28,294 bases of DNA, taken from assembly GCA_021793855.1 (NCBI GenBank), contig JAJYRY010000004.1, forward strand, positions 1 to 28,294, read 5' to 3'. Under the pieces are notes generated by a model. That model worked only from the letters and a program-made list of their open reading frames with translations. It was not told the DNA's origin and ran no database searches. Below, one piece after another: positions 17,260-23,544 of this stretch (the first letter of the stretch is position 1; the number at the start of each line of letters is the position of its first letter). Origin of the DNA: Thermoplasmata archaeon (GTDB lineage: Archaea > Thermoplasmatota > Thermoplasmata > Thermoplasmatales > GCA-001856825). A program made the position numbers and the translations under genes.

Positions 17260-18607
17260 CGAAGCAGTCGAAATGGTCACCTCAGCAAAGAAGCTCAGGA
17301 TCTTTTCTCATCACGATGCAGATGGAATAGCATCCGCAGCGATTGCAGTCTTTGTGGCAAGAAGATTGGGTCTCAATTATGAGGTTACTATCAGAAATCA
17401 ATTGACTCCACAGGATGTCTTCGGGGGCTCTGACATCTACTGGTTTAACGACATGGGCTCTGCCCGACTGAACGACATGAGAAACGTGAGTGGAATAGTC
17501 ACAGACCATCATACTCCAATAGTGATGGAAACGCACTACACTGAGGATGGAAACAACATATATCAGTTCAACCCACACCTGGAGGGGCTGGATGGGAGCA
17601 TTTCACAATCCGGGTCGACAACTTCCTTCCTCTTTGCAACCAATGTTCTTTCCGAAGTTTCAGCTGTATCCCATCTCTCTGTCATCGGATCGGTGGGAGA
17701 CCTCCATGACAAGAAATTTGGAAGGCTGGTGGACACGGACAGAGAGATAATGCTCCTAGCCAAGAATATGGGGATCATTGAGGTGAAGGAAGACATAAGG
17801 TATTATGGAAGGAGCTCAAAATCAGTTTCATACATGCTGAGATTCGGTAACGATCCTAGAATCAAGTCTCTCTACGATAACCCAAATGCTGTCGCCGATT
17901 TCCTATCAGGTCACGGTCTTGATAGGAGAAATCTCAAGTCGATAAGATGGTTGGACCTTGACCAGAAAAAGAGGGGAGAGATGATTGCGGACCTCAAGGA
18001 CATGGTTGAAAGGGGTGGGGGAGACCCCAGTCGCCTAATCGGCGAAGTCTATGAAATGAAAGGGGAACCAACAACTTCAATGATCAAAGACCTAAGGGAC
18101 TTCTCTTCACTGGTCAATGCAACTTCAAGAAAGGGGAAACCAGATGTTGGAATTAGGTTGTGTCTCTTTGAGAGGGGAGAAGCCATGAAGGAGGCAATGC
18201 AGCTCTATTCGGACCACCTTGATTCCCTTAGAAACGCATCGAAAGCACTGGAAACTGCAGAGGGCAAAACGATCGGGAACATTCTTTATTATGACTTTGG
18301 AGAAAAACTGCAAAACAATATAACGGGCACCCTCGCAACGAGGATCATTACTCACATGAACGTCCCAAAGACAACGGTCGTGGTTGTAATGGCAAACCTG
18401 GGAAACACGAAGAAAATATCGGCCAGAATATCTCTTGAACTTTCGGAAAGGGTGGATCTCTCGGTTGTCTTCCGGCAGGCAGCCGGTACCCTGGGAGGCT
18501 CCGGTGGAGGTCACAGAAATGCTGCAGGTGCTATCGTTCCAATTGGTAAAGAAGTTGAGTTCGTTGAAAAAGTGAACGAACTCATTAAAAATAATGGCAC
18601 TACCTGA
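17252..18607 (+). CDS. DHH-family phosphoesterase (RecJ/GAN-like)
   Basis: 451 residues. HHDADGIASA (20-29), WFNDMGS and TDHHTP are the DHH metal-binding motifs, and the C-terminal GGSGGGHRNAAGA is the DHHA1 substrate-binding loop. This is the architecture of archaeal RecJ-like exonucleases (GAN), relatives of Cdc45 that join the replisome, and of related nanoRNases. All motifs are intact, so it should be catalytically active. Exonuclease on ssDNA or RNA is the family role; which one is unresolved. It overlaps RaSEA by 8 nt and converges on the dehydrogenase with another 8-bp overlap. Confidence 0.87.
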   Translation: MISEAVEMVTSAKKLRIFSHHDADGIASAAIAVFVARRLGLNYEVTIRNQLTPQDVFGGSDIYWFNDMGSARLNDMRNVSGIVTDHHTPIVMETHYTEDGNNIYQFNPHLEGLDGSISQSGSTTSFLFATNVLSEVSAVSHLSVIGSVGDLHDKKFGRLVDTDREIMLLAKNMGIIEVKEDIRYYGRSSKSVSYMLRFGNDPRIKSLYDNPNAVADFLSGHGLDRRNLKSIRWLDLDQKKRGEMIADLKDMVERGGGDPSRLIGEVYEMKGEPTTSMIKDLRDFSSLVNATSRKGKPDVGIRLCLFERGEAMKEAMQLYSDHLDSLRNASKALETAEGKTIGNILYYDFGEKLQNNITGTLATRIITHMNVPKTTVVVVMANLGNTKKISARISLELSERVDLSVVFRQAAGTLGGSGGGHRNAAGAIVPIGKEVEFVEKVNELIKNNGTT

Positions 18608-20147
18608 CTATCGTCTGGGCCTGTTCTCTCAGGAATTGCTGAAGGTAGTAGAAGGAACCCGTCCCCTTACCTGATGTGCCGCTCCATTTCCATCCCACAA
18701 ATGGTTGTGAACCTACCATCGCCCCCGTAGATCCTCCTCTTCTCCTGTTTGCATAGATGACCCCAACATCAGCATTGTTGAAGTAGTAGTCTATCTCTTT
18801 CTTGTCCTCCGAGAAAATGCCGCCAGTCAGCCCGTATTCCATGCTGTTGACGAGATCGACCGCTTCCTGAAGAGACTTGATCGGTTTGAGAGCAAGGATA
18901 GGCAAGAAGAGCTCCACTCTTTCGATGTTCGGATCCCCAACATTATCAAGAATTGTGTTCTCGACATAGAACCCTTCCCTTGGAATCTTCTTTCCACCAA
19001 GCAGTACTTTGTCCTCGGGGACTGTCTCCATTATTCTCTGGAATTTGTCGTACGCTTCCCTGTTGATGATCGGCCCAACGAATGTTCCCTTCTTCCTCGG
19101 GTCATCAATAATCAGTTTGGAGCTGAAGGCTACAATTTTCTTCTTGAAGGTATCATAGAGTTTTTCGTCAATCAAGGCAAGACTTGTTGCGGAACATTTC
19201 TGACCGTTGTACCCAAACGCTGATCTCGCAACGCCCTCAACAGCCTTGTCCAAATCACACTTGTCTGTGACGATTATGGTGTCCTTCCCACCCATCTCTG
19301 TGACCGCCACCTTCGGTCTCCTTTCCTGAGACTCTTTGTAAATTTTCGTGCCGATATCCCTGCTTCCCGTGAAGACAATGCCATCAACTCCGTCATCGGT
19401 GTAGAGTGTCCTTCCCACCCTTCCACCCGATCCAGAAAGAAATATCAGATTTGACCTTGGAACTCCTGCCTTGTGCATGAGTTCAACAAACTTGTAAGAT
19501 GAAAGAGGGATATCCGACGAAGGTTTCAGAATGACGCTGTTGCCTACAAGCAGAGGACCGCTGACCATTCCAACCGTAATCGAAAAGAAGTTGAAAGGTG
19601 CCACTACTAGGAAAACTCCGTAAGGTTTCATCACACTCTTTGAGTCTTCCCCGTAGTACGCCGTTCCGGTGAATCTTGAGAAGCCCTGGTTTTCCAACAG
19701 ATTCAGGGCGTAGTACCTGATGAAATCGATAGCCTCATCGACATCACCCATAGCCTCGTATCTATTCTTTCCATTTTCATAACTCAATAGGGCTGAAAGT
19801 TCAAATTTCTCCTTGGAGAGCAATTCAGCTGCCCTCATGAATATCTCGCTTCTGGCAAGATATCCCCTCGAATACCATTCCTTGTAGTTTTCCCTCGCAA
19901 TTTTGACAGCCTTTTGCGAAGTCTCCTTCGTAGACATCTGGAAGGTACCGACCTGGGTCTTTCCATCGAGGGGAGAAAGGTGAAGGAGTTTTTCCTGTTC
20001 TATCACCTCTCCATTCACCAGATTCGGGTACTCCTTTTCAAAAAGTTTCTTAACATTTTCTACACTTTCATCGAATTTTTTGTGAAATAGATCCTCTTCT
20101 TTTTTTTCAACCATTTTGATATAGGTGTTCTCATTTTCAAATGGCAT
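18600..20147 (-). CDS. 1-Pyrroline-5-carboxylate dehydrogenase (aldehyde dehydrogenase superfamily)
   Basis: 515 residues. Oxidises glutamate-5-semialdehyde (from proline) to glutamate with NAD(P). NAD fold: FTGSRDIG (259-266). Catalytic E284 in EMGGKD and C318 in NGQKCSATS. The C-terminal stretch TGAMVGSQPF, WKWSGTSGKG and YYLQQFLREQ is characteristic of the P5C dehydrogenase group. The usual EIFGP loop reads ELFLPIL, a variant I associate with archaeal P5C dehydrogenases. A TATA-like TTAATAATTTG at 20164-20174 is about 23 nt before the ATG. Proline dehydrogenase is not in the window, so proline degradation is inferred from the family only. Confidence 0.88.
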   Translation of the reverse strand: MPFENENTYIKMVEKKEEDLFHKKFDESVENVKKLFEKEYPNLVNGEVIEQEKLLHLSPLDGKTQVGTFQMSTKETSQKAVKIARENYKEWYSRGYLARSEIFMRAAELLSKEKFELSALLSYENGKNRYEAMGDVDEAIDFIRYYALNLLENQGFSRFTGTAYYGEDSKSVMKPYGVFLVVAPFNFFSITVGMVSGPLLVGNSVILKPSSDIPLSSYKFVELMHKAGVPRSNLIFLSGSGGRVGRTLYTDDGVDGIVFTGSRDIGTKIYKESQERRPKVAVTEMGGKDTIIVTDKCDLDKAVEGVARSAFGYNGQKCSATSLALIDEKLYDTFKKKIVAFSSKLIIDDPRKKGTFVGPIINREAYDKFQRIMETVPEDKVLLGGKKIPREGFYVENTILDNVGDPNIERVELFLPILALKPIKSLQEAVDLVNSMEYGLTGGIFSEDKKEIDYYFNNADVGVIYANRRRGGSTGAMVGSQPFVGWKWSGTSGKGTGSFYYLQQFLREQAQTIVR

Positions 20148-20163
20148 AGTCCTAAATTATGCT

Positions 20164-20174
20164 CAAATTATTAA
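20164..20174 (-). promoter_or_regulatory. TATA-like box of the P5C dehydrogenase gene
   Basis: TTAATAATTTG on the minus strand, centred about 23 nt before the ATG at 20147; leaderless. Confidence 0.5.
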
Positions 20175-20224
20175 CCTTGACCCACTTGTCAGATCTTGCG
20201 AGTTTTCAATAACTGTTCAAACGG

Positions 20225-20473
20225 TCAAGGTAATGCCTTCTTCAGATGTTTGTAATGCCCAATCCATTCATACCCGCGATCAGTAAGTTTGTATCTGCTT
20301 TCACCTTTTTCTTCGATCTTAAACAACAGTCCAAATTCTTCCATCTTCGAGAGAATTAATATTCCCCTATCGACAGGAACATTACTTGCAGAACACAGGT
20401 CTGTGACTCTCTTTGCATCGGTGGAAAGAGCCTTCAACATATCGTCAATGATGTCGTGTCTGCACCTGTTCAT
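20225..20473 (-). CDS. Small winged-helix DNA-binding protein (ArnR1/wHTH_45-like)
   Basis: 82 residues, essentially one winged helix: RHDIIDDMLKAL, VTDLCSASNVPVDRGILILSKMEEFGLL as the recognition helices, and YKLTDRGYEWI as the wing and last helix. The pattern matches the archaeal ArnR1-like family. It diverges from the bactofilin-like gene across a 51-bp region with a 21-bp palindrome directly against its start codon. Autorepression is therefore the simplest guess. Cys4 and Cys28 are the only cysteines, too few to claim a metal site. Its ATG and the neighbour's ATG both sit about 25 nt from one shared TATA element. Confidence 0.75.
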   Translation of the reverse strand: MNRCRHDIIDDMLKALSTDAKRVTDLCSASNVPVDRGILILSKMEEFGLLFKIEEKGESRYKLTDRGYEWIGHYKHLKKALP

Positions 20474-20494
20474 TAACTAACAAGTTGTGAGTTA
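20474..20494. promoter_or_regulatory. Candidate operator palindrome between winged-helix and bactofilin-like genes
   Basis: The 21-mer TAACTAACAA-G-TTGTGAGTTA has 10-bp arms matching at 9 of 10 positions. It begins one base upstream of the winged-helix start codon and ends next to the shared TATA element. A dimeric winged helix bound here would cover the transcription start of its own gene and the upstream side of the other promoter. Confidence 0.6.
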
Positions 20495-20505
20495 TACTTA
20501 TAAAT
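20494..20505. promoter_or_regulatory. Shared bidirectional TATA element
   Basis: ATACTTATAAAT reads CTTATAAAT on the plus strand and ATTTATAAGTAT on the minus strand. Its centre is about 24-25 nt from the bactofilin-like ATG (20525) and about 26 nt from the winged-helix ATG (20473). Both are correct for leaderless starts, so one box may serve both genes. Confidence 0.55.
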
Positions 20506-20524
20506 ATCGGCTAAATCAGAAGTC

Positions 20525-21166
20525 ATGCAGGAGATAGAAGATCTCTCAATAGGCGGTTCTTTGAGATTTACCGGCCCTGTGAAGTTCAAGAGAATAGATC
20601 TGGCGGGCTCCTTGAATATAGATGGAAGTGCGGAAGGGAAAAGTCTTGAGATAAGTGGATCCGGGAAGATTTCTGGCCAAGTCAGGGTGGACTCGATCAA
20701 AGTCAGCGGCAGCTTGAAAATTGGAGAATCTCTAGAATGTAAGAATCTCGAAATAAGTGGAGCTGCGGAAATTGGGAGTGGATTGAAATCAGGAAAGATA
20801 CAAGTTTCAGGCAAAATTGCGGCGGAAAATATCGAAGCTACTAGAATAGAGCTGTCTGGAAAAATGAGTGCAACGGAAATAAGTGCCCAAGAAATTGAAA
20901 TAGACAAAGATTCAAGAATAAAGGGGACGATAATTTGCGGGACGATAAACATAGAGAAGGGGGGAGAGGTTGAAGATATATTTGCTGATAGTGTGAATAT
21001 AGGGAAAGACACCGACTGCGGTAGTATTGAGTGCAACGTGATCAACGTTGAGAAATATTCAGACATCAAGGAAATAAGGTATGTGAAGGTCGCAAAAATC
21101 TCTCCCAATGCTAACGTCGGAAGAGTGACCAAGATAGAGAAGCTATCGAGAAACGTACCAAATTGA
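20525..21166 (+). CDS. Bactofilin-like polymer-forming beta-solenoid protein
   Basis: 213 residues built almost wholly of ~17-residue rungs with small turn residues: IDLAGSLNIDG, LEISGSGKISG, IKVSGSLKIGE, LEISGAAEIGS, IQVSGKIAAE, IELSGKMSATE, IEIDKDSRIKG, INIEKGGEVED, VNIGKDTDCGS and INVEKYSDI. That is a right-handed beta-helix like bactofilins or YhbE-type polymer-forming proteins. No signal peptide or membrane segment, so it is cytosolic. Bactofilins assemble into scaffolds, but the archaeal role is unknown. Leaderless ATG at the shared promoter. The MFS gene starts inside its last codons (TTGA overlap). A long antisense ORF opposite it is an artefact of its repetitive codons. Confidence 0.8.
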   Translation: MQEIEDLSIGGSLRFTGPVKFKRIDLAGSLNIDGSAEGKSLEISGSGKISGQVRVDSIKVSGSLKIGESLECKNLEISGAAEIGSGLKSGKIQVSGKIAAENIEATRIELSGKMSATEISAQEIEIDKDSRIKGTIICGTINIEKGGEVEDIFADSVNIGKDTDCGSIECNVINVEKYSDIKEIRYVKVAKISPNANVGRVTKIEKLSRNVPN

Positions 21167-22470
21167 ACAACGATAAACGGCAAACTGGACCAAAAATGAC
21201 AAAATCTGAAGGGAATTTTGGTGGAGAAACATCAGCCAAGACTAAACGCACACCACTGGGTAAGGGATTCAGAAATCTTTTCGCCTCAACTACCGTTGCT
21301 GCATTCGGAGGATCGGTTTCGACAGTAGCAGTCAGTTATATCGTATACCATGTGACTCACAATGCATACTACATAGCCTATCTCGGGATGGCAGGCGTGA
21401 TCCCTGGAATAATATTGGGCCTGCTTGCAGGAGTTATAGCGGACAGATATGACAGGAAACTCCTGATGGTAACATCAGACGTGGTCAGAACGATATCCAT
21501 GGCCTTCCTTGCTCTCTTCCTTTACTTCATAGGATTTTCCTTCTCACTTATACTGGCGGTCATGGTCATAGTTTACTCGTTCTCAACTCTATTCCAACCT
21601 GCCAGTCAGGCATTACTTCCTATGTTGATCGGCAAAGAAAGCCTGGAGAATGGTAACGGTATGCTACAGGGGTCTTTCAGTGTTTTTCAATCAGTTGGGG
21701 CGGCAGCGGGTGGACTGATTGTTGCATATCTCGGAGGAGTCTGGGGATTGGGAGTCAACTCAATGACATACGCGATTTCTGCCATCTTCCTATTCCAGAT
21801 TGCTGGAGAATTCAAGAGTAGAACTTCCAAGGAGCAACTCATGCCAAGCTCCTTCTCAAGAGACTTGCGGGAAGGCATTGCATACATGAAGGCCAATATT
21901 CCTTTATTGGAAGGGACGCTTATAGGAGGTCTCCCTGCGAATTTTTTCGGGAGCATGTTCTATCAGTTCTTTGTAGTTTATGCTGCCGTAAAGTTCGGTT
22001 CAAGTTCTTCTGCATTTGGTTTTCTTGTGGCAGCAATTGGAGCAGGAATGGCCATAGGTGCCCTTCTTGTGGGGCGGGTGAATGGAAGCAGGTTTGCTGG
22101 TCCGTTGATTTCCATCACAATACTAGTTGCTGGTGGAGTAATCATTCTGATGGGGTATTCAAACAATATCTATCTTTCACTAGCGACGGGAGCTGTTGCA
22201 GGGTCAATGTTCGGGTTACTCAATACTACTTATTTTGCCACCGTTCAGGCCACAGTTCCAACAGAGTTGCTAGCGCGAGTGTTGAGTATCGATTCGGTTG
22301 GTTCCTTTGCAGCAATTCCGGCAGGTTTAGCAGTTGGCGGGCTCCTCATTCAATCCAATGGAATAGTATTCGACTTTACGGTTTCGGGAATTGGTCTTTT
22401 GATAATAGGGGTTTTGCTCCTATCACTCAAGGAGTTCAGAAAATTTAGGTACATACCTGAGCAAACGTAG
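21163..22470 (+). CDS. Major facilitator superfamily exporter (EntS/MFS_3-like)
   Basis: 435 residues, about 12 hydrophobic segments. The loop DRYDRKLLMVTSDVVRT after the second segment is the conserved MFS motif (GxxxDRxxRR type), and FQPASQALLPMLI and NGMLQGSFSVFQSVG are typical of the EntS/MFS_3 efflux group. Substrate unknown. The first ~40 residues are polar. I take the TTG at 21163, which overlaps the bactofilin-like stop by 4 bp and implies translational coupling; an ATG at 21196 is a possible alternative. The gene ends in a hairpin at 22470-22484. Confidence 0.87.
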   Translation: MNNDKRQTGPKMTKSEGNFGGETSAKTKRTPLGKGFRNLFASTTVAAFGGSVSTVAVSYIVYHVTHNAYYIAYLGMAGVIPGIILGLLAGVIADRYDRKLLMVTSDVVRTISMAFLALFLYFIGFSFSLILAVMVIVYSFSTLFQPASQALLPMLIGKESLENGNGMLQGSFSVFQSVGAAAGGLIVAYLGGVWGLGVNSMTYAISAIFLFQIAGEFKSRTSKEQLMPSSFSRDLREGIAYMKANIPLLEGTLIGGLPANFFGSMFYQFFVVYAAVKFGSSSSAFGFLVAAIGAGMAIGALLVGRVNGSRFAGPLISITILVAGGVIILMGYSNNIYLSLATGAVAGSMFGLLNTTYFATVQATVPTELLARVLSIDSVGSFAAIPAGLAVGGLLIQSNGIVFDFTVSGIGLLIIGVLLLSLKEFRKFRYIPEQT

Positions 22471-22484
22471 TATCAGTTTGATAC
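22470..22484 (+). terminator. Candidate terminator hairpin after the MFS gene
   Basis: GTATCA and TGATAC form a perfect 6-bp stem with a 3-nt loop, starting at the last base of the stop codon and followed by a C/T-rich tract (TTCTCTTCTTTCTT). It fits T-rich archaeal termination before carA. Confidence 0.4.
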
Positions 22485-22508
22485 TCATGATTCTCTTCTT
22501 TCTTACCC

Positions 22509-22519
22509 TTAAATTTTTA
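22509..22519 (+). promoter_or_regulatory. TATA-like box of carAB
   Basis: TTAAATTTTTA centred about 35 nt before the GTG of carA, implying a leader of roughly 10 nt without a Shine-Dalgarno. Confidence 0.4.
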
Positions 22520-22548
22520 TTCAGAGTCACTATACGCTAAAGGTCAGA

Positions 22549-23544
22549 GTGAGATCAGGCAAGCTATACGTCGATGGGTTGGGTGTGTTTGAGGGGGAAT
22601 CCATTGGCAGGGACGTTGTTTCTCAGGGAGAACTCGTTTTTAACACCTCACCTTCCGGTTATCTCAAGTCAATAACGGACCCCAGCTACTCTGGTCAGAT
22701 ACTCGTATTTTCATTCCCGTTCATCGGTTCATACGGGGTTGGCGAAGAAGGTGAGAGTGGACGCCCCAGAGTCAGAGGAGTCGTGGTAAACCACATTCCT
22801 AAAATCCTCAAGGAGGAATTTTCTTCGTACCTGGAAAAGTTTGGAGTTCCAGGAATAATAACTAAGGAAACGAGGAAGATTGTAGATTTCATCCGGGTCA
22901 ACGGTAACAAGCTGGGTTCATTCTCAGAAAACAGATTCATAAATCCATACAGTTCAAATCTTATTGATGAAACTATTGAGGACACCGGTAGAAAAGAAGG
23001 GGAGCTGTTGCTGATTGACCTCGGGTTCAAGAGAAACATCCTGAAATTCCTCGGGGACTACTCTGTTTCAATAATTCCTTACGATCAGTTTAATCCACGG
23101 CAGATTGAAAAAGTGGATGGAGTGATAGTTTCCAACGGACCGGGTGATCCAGAATTCAGTGATCTTAACGAGATGGTGCGGTCGTTGAAGGATGTCATAG
23201 GTAAGAAGCCGACACTGGGAATCTGTCTGGGGCATCAACTGATTTCACTCTCGGTGGGGCTGAAGACAGAGAAGATGAAGTTTGGGCACAGGAGCATAAA
23301 CCATCCTGTCGAAGATCTTTCCTCCGGCAGGATAGGCATCACCACCCACAATCACGGATTCACGGTTGTTTATGATAAGCAAGAGGGAGTGAGAGAGAGA
23401 TACAGGTCCCTGAATGATGGGAGTAACGAAGGCCTCGAAGGAAAGAACTTCCTGACATCACAGTTTCATCCGGAGGGAGGACCAGGACCAACAGACGAGC
23501 TTGGGATCTTCAAGGAATTCAGGAGGATGATGCATGAACACTGA
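22549..23544 (+). CDS. carA: Carbamoyl-phosphate synthase small (glutaminase) subunit
   Basis: 331 residues, shorter than the usual ~360-380. Hydrolyses glutamine and passes ammonia to CarB for carbamoyl phosphate (pyrimidines, arginine). N-terminal domain: FNTSPSGYLKSITDPSYSGQ and VRGVVVNH. Glutaminase: VSNGPGDPE, nucleophile C226 in GICLGHQ, HNHGF, and H307/E309 in QFHPEGGPGP. All key residues are present; the N-terminal domain is compact. The start is GTG. It shares 11 bp with carB, whose AGGAGG Shine-Dalgarno lies in the last codons of carA. Confidence 0.96.
   Translation: MRSGKLYVDGLGVFEGESIGRDVVSQGELVFNTSPSGYLKSITDPSYSGQILVFSFPFIGSYGVGEEGESGRPRVRGVVVNHIPKILKEEFSSYLEKFGVPGIITKETRKIVDFIRVNGNKLGSFSENRFINPYSSNLIDETIEDTGRKEGELLLIDLGFKRNILKFLGDYSVSIIPYDQFNPRQIEKVDGVIVSNGPGDPEFSDLNEMVRSLKDVIGKKPTLGICLGHQLISLSVGLKTEKMKFGHRSINHPVEDLSSGRIGITTHNHGFTVVYDKQEGVRERYRSLNDGSNEGLEGKNFLTSQFHPEGGPGPTDELGIFKEFRRMMHEH
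23521..23526 (+). promoter_or_regulatory. Shine-Dalgarno site of carB
   Basis: AGGAGG ending 7 nt before the carB ATG at 23534, within carA coding sequence. It fixes this start. Confidence 0.65.

Noticed and set aside
20473..21183. 236-codon minus-strand ORF covering the whole bactofilin-like gene
   Set aside because: It arises from the repetitive, codon-periodic solenoid sequence. It is low-complexity hydrophobic text with no start context, and the plus-strand gene has the promoter and a recognisable fold.
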